A program made the position numbers and the translations under genes. The notes beneath the pieces are model-generated. The model worked only from the letters and a program-made list of their open reading frames with translations. It made no database searches and was not told the DNA's origin. Shown here piece by piece: positions 51,200-63,392 of a stretch of 64,000 nt of DNA. Source of the stretch: Platycnemis pennipes (lineage: Eukaryota > Arthropoda > Insecta > Odonata > Platycnemididae); the NCBI GenBank assembly GCA_933228895.1, contig OW121852.1, positions 109,885,544 to 109,949,543 on the forward strand. Direction: 5' to 3'. How positions within the stretch are numbered: the first letter of the stretch is position 1; every line of letters starts with the position of its first letter.

Positions 51200-52418
51200 T
51201 TTATGGGAATATTTTCGGTGACGGGAATCGCATTTTGGGAAAATGAAAAAAGGCGATTTGCGGGAAAAGGAAGCGTCGGAGAGGAAAACGGATGAAATTT
51301 TTAGGGGAATCCAAAAGGGGGAATGTTGGAAATCCGTCCCGCGTCCATTGACATGTAGTCACTCCACTCACGAGGTACGGGGTTCGATACCCGGAGTTGT
51401 AATGCGTATCACATACTCCGAAGGATACTTGTGCATTCCGAAAAATGCAGCAGTTAATCCTGATGCCTGATTCTTCGGGAACAGTTTTTTCTTGAGGAGG
51501 GAAAGGAATTAGTTACTGATATCATCTTTACTATTATTCCTTGATTTTATATCTGACTTACGTCCTTGCGTTTGGCTATTGGCTTCCAAACGCTTGCAAG
51601 GTATCCGGCATCAGTGTTGAGAGCTGATCGTTTTGGACGGCACAGAAATATTTCAATGCATGTGAGAAGCAATACAATCCTGTGGTTCAAACCCCTGTAC
51701 CTCGAGACTTGAGTGAGAATATGTCAATGGACAATGGACTGCGCTCAAGGGTTCTCTTTTATGCATCTCCTTAAAAGTTTTTCCATTTTCGCCACCGAAT
51801 CCTCATTTACCCGGAGAACGAAATTTATCCTACCCTTAAATGCGATTCCCGTCTCAAAGGAAAATCCCTACTGCAAAAGGCGAATGAACCTTACCTTCAA
51901 AAACTGTAGTGTAATCGAGGAAATTATAAAAAATGAACTACTACAATATTTTTACTGTATTTCTCATAACTCCCCAAAGAACAGAAATAACTAACACCAT
52001 TATCCATTTGAGCATTAGGAATCATTGGACTGAAAATTTTATCATATGCATGGAAAAAGTAATATCATTGTCTGTAGTTATCTTAATTTTCATTCGCAAA
52101 TATTCTTCTCTACCTTATTCCTGGTTGAAATTGTCACTTCAAATTGCTTTATTTGAAATGAATATCAATGAAATCCCTACAAATTAGTCGCTCTATCTCT
52201 TCAAAAATTTCTCATCTTCAGCAACTATGAAAGAAAAATATAAAAAATGTGTGCTTCCGGGTTTATAAATTCCTAAAACAGTAGATTAAAGGAATTTCCA
52301 TCTAGGAGACGGATTCTCCGGCGAAATTTCCACAGTTCTAAGTGTGAGGATCCACAACTTTTCATGGAAACGAATTTTCTGCCGTTCAAATTGGCGGTAG
52401 TTTCTGAGGGAAAAAGGG
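51200..52418 (+). repeat. Unit U43
   Basis: Private head change TTTTTAGGGG (51299); 231 T; 840 T; the three changes otherwise private to U17 at 51738, 52024 and 52136. Confidence 0.97.
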
Positions 52419-53637
52419 TTTATGGGAATATTTTCGGTGACGGGAATCGCATTTTGGGAAAATGAAAAAAGGCGATTTGCGGGAAAAGGAAGCGTCGGAG
52501 AGGAAAACGGATGAAATTTTTGGGGGAATCCAAAAGGGGGAATGTTGGAAATCCGTCCCGCGTCCATTGACATGTAGTCACTCCACTCACGAGGTACGGG
52601 GTTCGATACCCGGAGTTGTAATGCGTATCACATACTCCGAAGGATACTTGTGCATTCCGAAAAATGCAGCAGTTAATCCTGATGCCTGATTCTTCGGGAA
52701 CAGTTTTTTCTTGAGGAGGGAAAGGAATTAGTTACTGATATCATCTTTACTATTATTCCTTGATTTTATATCTGACTTACGTCCTTGCGTTTGGCTATTG
52801 GCTTCCAAACGCTTGCAAGGTATCCGGCATCAGTGTTGAGAGCTGATCGTTTTGGACGGCACAGAAATATTTCAATGCATGTGAGAAGCAATACAATCCT
52901 GTAGTTCAAACCCCTGTACCTCGAGACTTGAGTGAGAATATGTCAATGGACAATGGACTGCTCTCAAGGGTTCTCTTTTATGCATCTCCTTAAAAGTTTT
53001 TCCATTTTCGCCACCGAATCCTCATTTACCCGGAGAACGAAATTTATCCTACCCTTAAATGCGATTCCCGTCTCAAAGGAAAATCCCTACTGCAAAAGGC
53101 GAATGAACCTTACCTTCAAAAACTGTAGTGTAATCGAGGAAATTATAAAAAATGAACTACTACAATATTTTTACTGTATTTCTCATAACTCCCCAAAGAA
53201 CAGAAATAACTAACACCATTATCCATTTGAGCATTAGGAATCATTAGACTGAAAATTGTATCATATGCATGGAAAAAGTAATATCATTGTCTGTAGTTAT
53301 CTTAATTTTCATTCGCAAATATTCTTCTCTACCTTATTCCTGGTTGAAATTGTCACTGCAAATTGCTTTATTTGAAATGAATATCAATGAAATCCCTACA
53401 AATTAGTCGCTCTATCTCTTGAAAAATTTCTCATCTTCAGCAACTATGAAAGAAAAATATAAAAAATGTGTGCTTCCGGGTTTATAAATTCCTAAAACAG
53501 TAGATTAAAGGAATTTCCATCTAGGAGACGGATTCTCCGGCGAAATTTCCACAGTTCTAAGTGTGAGGATCCACAACTTTTCATGGAAACGAATTTTCTG
53601 CCGTTCAAATTGGCGGTAGTTTCTGAGGGAAAAAGGG
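52419..53637 (+). repeat. Unit U44
   Basis: Head F; 231 T; 485 A; 840 G; private CTCTTGAAAA (53416). Confidence 0.97.
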
Positions 53638-54856
53638 TTTATGGGAATATTTTCGGTGACGGGAATCGCATTTTGGGAAAATGAAAAAAGGCGATTTGCG
53701 GGAAAAGGAAGCGTCGGAGAGGAAAACGGATGAAATTTTTGGGGGAATCCAGAAGGGGGAATGTTGGAAATCCGTCCCGCGTCCATTGACATGTAGTCAC
53801 TCCACTCACGAGGTACGGGGTTCGATACCCTGAGTTGTAATGCGTATCACATACTCCGAAGGATACTTGTGCATTCCGAAAAATGCAGCAGTTAATCCTG
53901 ATGCCTGATTCTTCGGGAACAGTTTTTTCTTGAGGAGGGAAAGGAATTAGTTACTGATATCATCTTTACTATTATTCCTTGATTTTATATCTGACTTACG
54001 TCCTTGCGTTTGGCTATTGGCTTCCAAACGCTTGCAAGGTATCCGGCATCAGTGTTGAGAGCTGATCGTTTTGGACGGCACAGAAATATTTCAATGCATG
54101 TGAGAAGCAATACAATCCTGTGGTTCAAACCCCTGTACCTCGAGACTTGAGTGAGAATATGTCAATGGACAATGGACTGCTCTCAAGGGTTCTCTTTTAT
54201 GCATCTCCTTAAAAGTTTTTCCATTTTCGCCACCGATTCCTCATTTACCCGGAGAACGAAATTTATCCTACCCTTAAATGCGATTCCCGTCTCAAAGGAA
54301 AATCCCTACTGCAAAAGGCGAATGAACCTTACCTTCAAAAACTGTAGTGTAATCGAGGAAATTATAAAAAATGAACTACTACAATATTTTTACTGTATTT
54401 CTCATAACTCCCCAAAGAACAGAAATAACTAACACCATTATCCATTTGAGCATTAGGAATCATTAGACTGAAAATTGTATCATATGCATGGAAAAAGTAA
54501 TATCATTGTCTGTAGTTATCTTAATTTTCATTCGCAAATATTCTTCTCTACCTTATTCCTGGTTGAAATTGTCACTGCAAATTGCTTTATTTGAAATGAA
54601 TATCAATGAAATCCCTACAAATTAGTCGCTCTATCTCTTTAAAAATTTCTCATCTTCAGCAACTATGAAAGAAAAATATAAAAAATGTGTGCTTCCGGGT
54701 TTATAAATTCCTAAAACAGTAGATTAAAGGAATTTCCATCTAGGAGACGGATTCTCCGGCGAAATTTCCACAGTTCTAAGTGTGAGGATCCACAACTTTT
54801 CATGGAAACGAATTTTCTGCCGTTCAAATTGGCGGTAGTTTCTGAGGGAAAAAGGG
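53638..54856 (+). repeat. Unit U45
   Basis: Private head AATCCAGAAGGGGGA; 194 T; 231 T; CCGATTCC (54234); CTCTTTAAAA (54635). Confidence 0.97.
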
Positions 54857-56075
54857 TTTATGGGAATATTTTCGGTGACGGGAATCGCATTTTGGGAAAA
54901 TGAAAAAAGGCGATTTGCGGGAAAAGGAAGCGTCGGAGAGGAAAACGGATGAAATTTTTGTGGTAATCCCAAAGGGGGAATGTTGGAAATCCGTCCCGCG
55001 TCCTTTGACATGTAGTCACTCCACTCACGAGGTACGGGGTTCGATACCCGGAGTTGTAATGCGTATCACATACTCCGAAGGATACTTGTGCATTCCGAAA
55101 TATGCAGCAGTTAATCCTGATGCCTGATTCTTCGGGAACAGTTTTTTCTTGAGGAGGGAAAGAAATTAGTTACTGATATCATCTTTACTATTATTCCTTG
55201 ATTTTATATCTGACTTACGTCCTTGCGTTTGGCTATTGGCTTCCAAACGCTTGCAAGGTATCCGGCATCAGTGTTGAGAGCTGATCGTTTTGGACGGCAC
55301 AGAAATATTTCAATGATTGTGAGAAGCAATACAATCCTGTAGTTCAAACCCCTGTACCTCGAGACTTGAGTGAGAATATGTCAATGGACAATGGACTGCT
55401 CTCAAGGGTTCTCTTTTATGCATCTCCTTAAAAGTTTTTCCATTTTCGCCACCGAATCCTCATTTACCCGGAGAACGAAATTTATCCTACCCTTAAATGC
55501 GATTCCCGTCTCAAAGGAAAATCCCTACTGCAAAAGGCGAATGAACCTTACCTTCAAAAACTGTAGTGTAATCGAGGAAATTATAAAAAATGAACTACTA
55601 CAATATTTTTACTGTATTTCTCATAACTCCCCAAAGAACAGAAATAACTAACACCATTATCCATTTGAGCATTAGGAATCATTAGACTGAAAATTTTATC
55701 ATATGCATGGAAAAAGTAATATCATTGTCTGTAGTTATCTTAATTTTCATTCGCAAATATTCTTCTCTACCTTATTCCTGGTTGAAATTGTCACTGCAAA
55801 TTGCTTTATTTGAAATGAATATCAATGAAATCCCTACAAATTAGTCGCTCTATCTCTTCAAAAATTTCTCATCTTCAGCAACTATGAAAGAAAAATATAA
55901 AAAATGTGTGCTTCCGGGTTTATAAATTCCTAAAACAGTAGATTAAAGGAATTTCCATCTAGGAGACGGATTCTCCGGCGAAATTTCCACAGTTCTAAGT
56001 GTGAGGATCCACAACTTTTCATGGAAACGAATTTTCTGCCGTTCAAATTGGCGGTAGTTTCTGAGGGAAAAAGGG
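54857..56075 (+). repeat. Unit U46
   Basis: The unit with most private changes: head TGTGGTAATCCCAAAG, CCTTTGAC (55012), AAATATGC (55098), AGAAATTAG (55161), AATGATTGTG (55313); 485 A; 840 T. Confidence 0.97.
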
Positions 56076-57294
56076 TTTATGGGAATATTTTCGGTGACGG
56101 GAATCGCATTTTGGGAAAATGAAAAAAGGCGATTTGCGGGAAAAGGAAGCGTCGGAGAGGAAAACGGATGAAATTTTTGGGGGAATCCAAAAGGGGGAAT
56201 GTTGGAAATCCGTCCCGCGTCCATTGACATGTAGTCACTCCACTCACGAGGTACGGGGTTCGATACCCGGAGTTGTAATGCGTATCACATACTCCGAAGG
56301 ATACTTGTGCATTCCGAAAAATGCAGCAGTTAATCCTGATGCCTGATTCTTCGGGAACAGTTTTTTCTTGAGGAGGGAAAGGAATTAGTTACTGATATCA
56401 TCTTTACTATTATTCCTTGATTTTATATCTGACTTACGTCCTTGCGTTTGGCTATTGGCTTCCAAACGCTTGCAAGGTATCCGGCATCAGTGTTGAGAGC
56501 TGATCGTTTTGGACGGCACAGAAATATTTCAATGCATGTGAGAAGCAATACAATCCTGTGGTTCAAACCCCTGTACCTCGAGACTTGAGTGAGAATATGT
56601 CAATGGACAATGGACTGCTCTCAAGGGTTCTCTTTTATGCATCTCCTTAAAAGTTTTTCCATTTTCGCCACCGAATCCTCATTTACCCGGAGAACGAAAT
56701 TTATCCTACCCTTAAATGCGATTCCCGTCTCAAAGGAAAATCCCTACTGCAAAAGGCGAATGAACCTTACCTTCAAAAACTGTAGTGTAATCGAGGAAAT
56801 TATAAAAAATGAACTACTACAATATTTTTACTGTATTTCTCATAACTCCCCAAAGAACAGAAATAACTAACACCATTATCCATTTAAGCATTAGGAATCA
56901 TTAGACTGAAAATTGTATCATATGCATGGAAAAAGTAATATCATTGTCTGTAGTTATCTTAATTTTCATTCGCAAATATTCTTCTCTACCTTATTCCTGG
57001 TTGAAATTGTCACTGCAAATTGCTTTATTTGAAATGAATATCAATGAAATCCCTACAAATTAGTCGCTCTATCTCTTCAAAAATTTCTCATCTTCAGCAA
57101 CTATGAAAGAAAAATATAAAAAATGTGTGCTTCCGGGTTTATAAATTCCTAAAACAGTAGATTAAAGGAATTTCCATCTAGGAGACGGATTCTCCGGCGA
57201 AATTTCCACAGTTCTAAGTGTGAGGATCCACAACTTTTCATGGAAACGAATTTTCTGCCGTTCAAATTGGCGGTAGTTTCTGAGGGAAAAAGGG
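56076..57294 (+). repeat. Unit U47
   Basis: Head F; 231 T; CATTTAAGCA (56881); 840 G. Confidence 0.97.
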
Positions 57295-58513
57295 TTTATG
57301 GGAATATTTTCGGTGACGGGAATCGCATTTTGGGAAAATGAAAAAAGGCGATTTGCGGGAAAAGGAAGCGTCGGAGAGGAAAACGGATGAAATTTTTGGG
57401 GGAATCCAAGAGGGGGAATGTTGGAAATCCGTCCCGCGTCCATTGACATGTAGTCACTCCACTCACGAGGTACGGGGTTCGATACCCGGAGTTGTAATGC
57501 GTATCACATACTCCGAAGGATACTTGTGCATTCCGAAAAATGCAGCAGTTAATCCTGATGCCTGATTCTTCGGGAACAGTTTTTTCTTGAGGAGGGAAAG
57601 GAATTAGTTACTGATATCATCTTTACTATTATTCCTTGATTTTATATCTGACTTACGTCCTTGCGTTTGGCTATTGGCTTCCAAACGCTTGCAAGGTATC
57701 CGGCATCAGTGTTGAGAGCTGATCGTTTTGGACGGCACAGAAATATTTCAATGCATGTGAGAAGCAATACAATCCTGTGGTTCAAACCCCTGTACCTCGA
57801 GACTTGAGTGAGAATATGTCAATGGACAATGGACTGCTCTCAAGGGTTCTCTTTTATGCATCTCCTTAAAAGTTTTTCCATTTTCGCCACCGAATCCTCA
57901 TTTACCCGGAGAACGAAATTTATCCTACCCTTAAATGCGATTCCCGTCTCAAAGGAAAATCCCGACTGCAAAAGGCGAATGAACCTTACCTTCAAAAACT
58001 GTAGTGTAATCGAGGAAATTAAAAAAAATGAACTACTACAATATTTTTACTGTATTTCTCATAACTCCCCAAAGAACAGAAATAACTAACACCATTATCC
58101 ATTTGAGCATTAGGAATCATTAGACTGAAAATTTTATCATATGCATGGAAAAAGTAATATCATTGTCTGTAGTTATCTTAATTTTCATTCGCAAATATTC
58201 TTCTCTACCTTATTCCTGGTTGAAATTGTCACTGCAAATTGCTTTATTTGAAATGAATATCAATGAAATCCCTACAAATTAGTCGCTCTATCTCTTCAAA
58301 AATTTCTCATCTTCAGCAACTATGAAAGAAAAATATAAAAAATGTGTGCTTCCGGGTTTATAAATTCCTAAAACAGTAGATTAAAGGAATTTCCATCTAG
58401 GAGACGGATTCTCCGGCGAAATTTCCACAGTTCTAAGTGTGAGGATCCACAACTTTTCATGGAAACGAATTTTCTGCCGTTCAAATTGGCGGTAGTTTCT
58501 GAGGGAAAAAGGG
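57295..58513 (+). repeat. Unit U48
   Basis: Head L (92 G); 231 T; private CCCGACTGC (57961) and an A8 run near 58021; 840 T. Confidence 0.97.
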
Positions 58514-59732
58514 TTTATGGGAATATTTTCGGTGACGGGAATCGCATTTTGGGAAAATGAAAAAAGGCGATTTGCGGGAAAAGGAAGCGTCGGAGAGGAA
58601 AACGGATGAAATTTTTGGGGGAATCCAAAAGGGGGAATGTTGGAAATCCGTCCCGCGTCCATTGACATGTAGTCACTCCACTCACGAGGTACGGGGTTCG
58701 ATACCCGGAGTTGTAATGCGTATCACATACTCCGAAGGATACTTGTGCAATCTGAAAAATGCAGCAGTTAATCCTGATGCCTGATTCTTCGGGAACAGTT
58801 TTTTCTTGAGGAGGGAAAGGAATTAGTTACTGATATCATCTTTACTATTATTCGTTGATTTTATATCTGACTTACGTCCTTGCGTTTGGCTATTGGCTTC
58901 CAAACGCTTGCAAGGTATCCGGCATCAGTGTTGAGAGCTGATCGTTTTGGACGGCACAGAAATATTTCAATGCATGTGAGAAGCAATACAATCCTGTGGT
59001 TCAAACCCCTGTACCTCGAGACTTGAGTGAGAATATGTCAATGGACAATGGACTGCTCTCAAGGGTTCTCTTTTATGCATCTCCTTAAAAGTTTTTCCAT
59101 TTTCGCCACCGAATCCTCATTTACCCGGAGAACGAAATTTATCCTACCCTTAAATGCGATTCCCGTCTCAAAGGAAAATCCCTACTGCAAAAGGCGAATG
59201 AACCTTACCTTCAAAAACTGTAGTGTAATCGAGGAAATTATAAAAAATGAACTACTACAATATTTTTACTGTATTTCTCATAACTCCCCAAAGAACAGAA
59301 ATAACTAACACCATTATCCATTTAAGCATTAGGAATCATTAGACTGAAAATTGTATCATATGCATGGAAAAAGTAATATCATTGTCTGTAGTTATCTTAA
59401 TTTTCATTCGCAAATATTCTTCTCTACCTTATTCCTGGTTGAAATTGTCACTGCAAATTGCTTTATTTGAAATGAATATCAATGAAATCCCTACAAATTA
59501 GTCGCTCTATCTCTTCAAAAATTTCTCATCTTCAGCAACTATGAAAGAAAAATATAAAAAATGTGTGCTTCCGGGTTTATAAATTCCTAAAACAGTAGAT
59601 TAAAGGAATTTCCATCTAGGAGACGGATTCTCCGGCGAAATTTCCACAGTTCTAAGTGTGAGGATCCACAACTTTTCATGGAAACGAATTTTCTGCCGTT
59701 CAAATTGGCGGTAGTTTCTGAGGGAAAAAGGG
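58514..59732 (+). repeat. Unit U49
   Basis: Head F; private GCAATCTGAA (58747); ATTCGTTGA (58851); CATTTAAGCA; 840 G. Confidence 0.97.
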
Positions 59733-60951
59733 TTTATGGGAATATTTTCGGTGACGGGAATCGCATTTTGGGAAAATGAAAAAAGGCGATTTGCGGGAAA
59801 AGGAAGCGTCGGAGAGGAAAACGGATGAAATTTTTGGGGGAATCCAAGAGGGGGAATGTTGGAAATCCGTCCCGCGTCCATTGACATGTAGTCACTCCAC
59901 TCACGAGGTACGGGGTTCGATACCCGGAGTTGTAATGCGTATCACATACTCCGAAGGATACTTGTGCATTCCGAAAAATGCAGCGGTTAATCCTGATGCC
60001 TGATTCTTCGGGAACAGTTTTTTCTTGAGGAGGGAAAGGAATTAGTTACTGATATCATCTTTACTATTATTCGTTGATTTTATATCTGACTTACGTCCTT
60101 GCGTTTGGCTATTGGCTTCCAAACGCTTGCAAGGTATCCGGCATCAGTGTTGAGAGCTGATCGTTTTGGACGGCACAGAAATATTTTAATGCATGTGAGA
60201 AGCAATACAATCCTGTGGTTCAAACCCCTGTACCTCGAGACTTGAGTGAGAATATGTCAATGGACAATGGACTGCTCTCAAGGGTTCTCTTTTATGCATC
60301 TCCTTAAAAGTTTTTCCATTTTCGCCACCGAATCCTCATTTACCCGGAGAACGAAATTTATCCTACCCTTAAATGCGATTCCCGTCTCAAAGGAAAATCC
60401 CTACTGCAAAAGGCGAATGAACCTTACCTTCAAAAACTGTAGTGTAATCGAGGAAATTATAAAAAATGAACTACTACAATATTTTTACTGTATTTCTCAT
60501 AACTCCCCAAAGAACAGAAATAACTAACACCATTATCCATTTGAGCATTAGGAATCATTAGACTGAAAATTTTATCATATGCATGGAAAAAGTAATATCA
60601 TTGTCTGTAGTTATCTTAATTTTCATTCGCAAATATTCTTCTCTACCTTATTCCTGGTTGAAATTGTCACTGCAAATTGCTTTATTTGAAATGAATATCA
60701 ATGAAATCCCTACAAATTAGTCGCTCTATCTCTTCAAAAATTTCTCATCTTCAGCAACTATGAAAGAAAAATATAAAAAATGTGTGCTTCCGGGTTTATA
60801 AATTCCTAAAACAGTAGATTAAAGGAATTTCCATCTAGGAGACGGATTCTCCGGCGAAATTTCCACAGTTCTAAGTGTGAGGATCCACAACTTTTCATGG
60901 AAACGAATTTTCTGCCGTTCAAATTGGCGGTAGTTTCTGAGGGAAAAAGGG
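59733..60951 (+). repeat. Unit U50
   Basis: Head L; private GCAGCGGTT (59980) and ATATTTTAATG (60181); ATTCGTTGA; 840 T. Confidence 0.97.
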
Positions 60952-62170
60952 TTTATGGGAATATTTTCGGTGACGGGAATCGCATTTTGGGAAAATGAAA
61001 AAAGGCGATTTGCGGGAAAAGGAAGCGTCGGAGAGGAAAACGGATGAAATTTTTGGGGTAATCCATAAGGGGGAATGTTGGAAATCCGTCCCGCGTCCAT
61101 TGACATGTAGTCACTCCACTCACGAGGTACGGGGTTCGATACCCGGAGTTGTAATGCGTATCACATACTCCGAAGGATACTTGTGCATTCCGAAAAATGC
61201 AGCAGTTAATCCTGATGCCTGATTCTTCGGGAACAGTTTTTTCTTGAGGAGGGAAAGGAATTAGTTACTGATATCATCTTTACTATTATTCGTTGATTTT
61301 ATATCTGACTTACGTCCTTGCGTTTGGCTATTGGCTTCCAAACGCTTGCAAGGTATCCGGCATCAGTGTTGAGAGCTGATCGTTTTGGACGGCACAGAAA
61401 TATTTCAATGCATGTGAGAAGCAATACAATCCTGTGGTTCAAACCCCTGTACCTCGAGACTTGAGTGAGAATATGTCAATGGACAATGGACTGCTCTCAA
61501 GGGTTCTCTTTTATGCATCTCCTTAAAAGTTTTTCCATTTTCGCCACCGAATCCTCATTTACCCGGAGAACGAAATTTATCCTACCCTTAAATGCGATTC
61601 CCGTCTCAAAGGAAAATCCCTACTGCAAAAGGCGAATGAACCTTACCTTCAAAAACTGTAGTGTAATCGAGGAAATTATAAAAAATGAACTACTACAATA
61701 TTTTTACTGTATTTCTCATAACTCCCCAAAGAACAGAAATAACTAACACCATTATCCATTTAAGCATTAGGAATCATTAGACTGAAAATTGTATCATATG
61801 CATGGAAAAAGTAATATCATTGTCTGTAGTTATCTTAATTTTCATTCGCAAATATTCTTCTCTACCTTATTCCTGGTTGAAATTGTCACTGCAAATTGCT
61901 TTATTTGAAATGAATATCAATGAAATCCCTACAAATTAGTCGCTCTATCTCTTCAAAAATTTCTCATCTTCAGCAACTATGAAAGAAAAATATAAAAAAT
62001 GTGTGCTTCCGGGTTTATAAATTCCTAAAACAGTAGATTAAAGGAATTTCCATCTAGGAGACGGATTCTCCGGCGAAATTTCCACAGTTCTAAGTGTGAG
62101 GATCCACAACTTTTCATGGAAACGAATTTTCTGCCGTTCAAATTGGCGGTAGTTTCTGAGGGAAAAAGGG
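60952..62170 (+). repeat. Unit U51
   Basis: Head GGGGTAATCCATAAG; ATTCGTTGA; CATTTAAGCA; 840 G. Confidence 0.97.
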
Positions 62171-63392
62171 TTTATGGGAATATTTTCGGTGACGGGAATC
62201 GCATTTTGGGAAAATGAAAAAAGGCGATTTGCGGGAAAAGGAAGCGTCGGAGAGGAAAACGGATGAAATTTTTGGGGGAATCCAAGAGGGGGAATGTTGG
62301 AAATCCGTCCCGCGTCCATTGACATGTAGTCACTCCACTCACGAGGTACGGGGTTCGATACCCGGAGTTGTAATGCGTATCACATACTCCGAAGGATACT
62401 TGTGCATTCCGAAAAATGCAGCAGTTAATCCTGATGCCTGATTCTTCGGGAACAGTTTTTTCTTGAGGAGGGAAAGGAATTAGTTACTGATATCATCTTT
62501 ACTATTATTATTTCTTGATTTTATATCTGACTTACGTCCTTGCGTTTGGCTATTGGCTTCCAAACGCTTGCAAGGTATCCGGCATCAGTGTTGAGAGCTG
62601 ATCGTTTTGGACGGCACAGAAATATTTCAATGCATGTGAGAAGCAATACAATCCTGTGGTTCAAACCCCTGTACCTCGAGACTTGAGTGAGAATATGTCA
62701 ATGGACAATGGACTGCTCTCAAGGGTTCTCTTTTATGCATCTCCTTAAAAGTTTTTCCATTTTCGCCACCGAATCCTCATTTACCCGGAGAACGAAATTT
62801 ATCCTACCCTTAAATGCGATTCCCGTCTCAAAGGAAAATCCCTACTGCAAAAGGCGAATGAACCTTACCTTCAAAAACTGTAGTGTAATCGAGGAAATTA
62901 TAAAAAATGAACTACTACAATATTTTTACTGTATTTCTCATAACTCCCCAAAGAACAGAAATAACTAACACCATTATCCATTTGAGCATTAGGAATCATT
63001 AGACTGAAAATTTTATCATATGCATGTAAAAAGTAATATCATTGTCTGTAGTTATCTTAATTTTCATTCGCAAATATTCTTCTCTACCTTATTCCTGGTT
63101 GAAATTGTCACTGCAAATTGCTTTATTTGAAATGAATATCAATGAAATCCCTACAAATTAGTTGCTCTATCTCTTCAAAAATTTCTCATCTTCAGCAACT
63201 ATGAAAGAAAAATATAAAAAATGTGTGCTTCCGGGTTTATAAATTCCTAAAACAGTAGATTAAAGGAATTTCCATCTAGGAGACGGATTCTCCGGCGAAA
63301 TTTCCACAGTTCTAAGTGTGAGGATCCACAACTTTTCATGGAAACGAATTTTCTGCCGTTCAAATTGGCGGTAGTTTCTGAGGGAAAAAGGG
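62171..63392 (+). repeat. Unit U52 (1,222 bp)
   Basis: Head L; three bases longer through an extra ATT-type step (TATTATTATTTCTTG near 62503); 840 T; private GCATGTAAAAAG (63022) and AGTTGCTC (63161). Confidence 0.97.

Larger units (their letters stand above)
45105..52418 (+). repeat. Segment U38-U43, long-range partner of U9-U17
   Basis: Shares the ordered series of rare variants with 9753-20723 but is three units shorter. Rare shared changes include 681 A, TCTACGG, AACAATG, head R with 198 G, and the three U17/U43 changes. Confidence 0.75.
56076..63392 (+). repeat. Two-unit higher-order repeat (about 2,438 bp)
   Basis: Odd units U47, U49 and U51 carry CATTTAAGCA and 840 G. Even units U48, U50 and U52 carry head L and 840 T. 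The alternation runs to the window edge and differs from the irregular order of the rest of the array. Confidence 0.85.
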
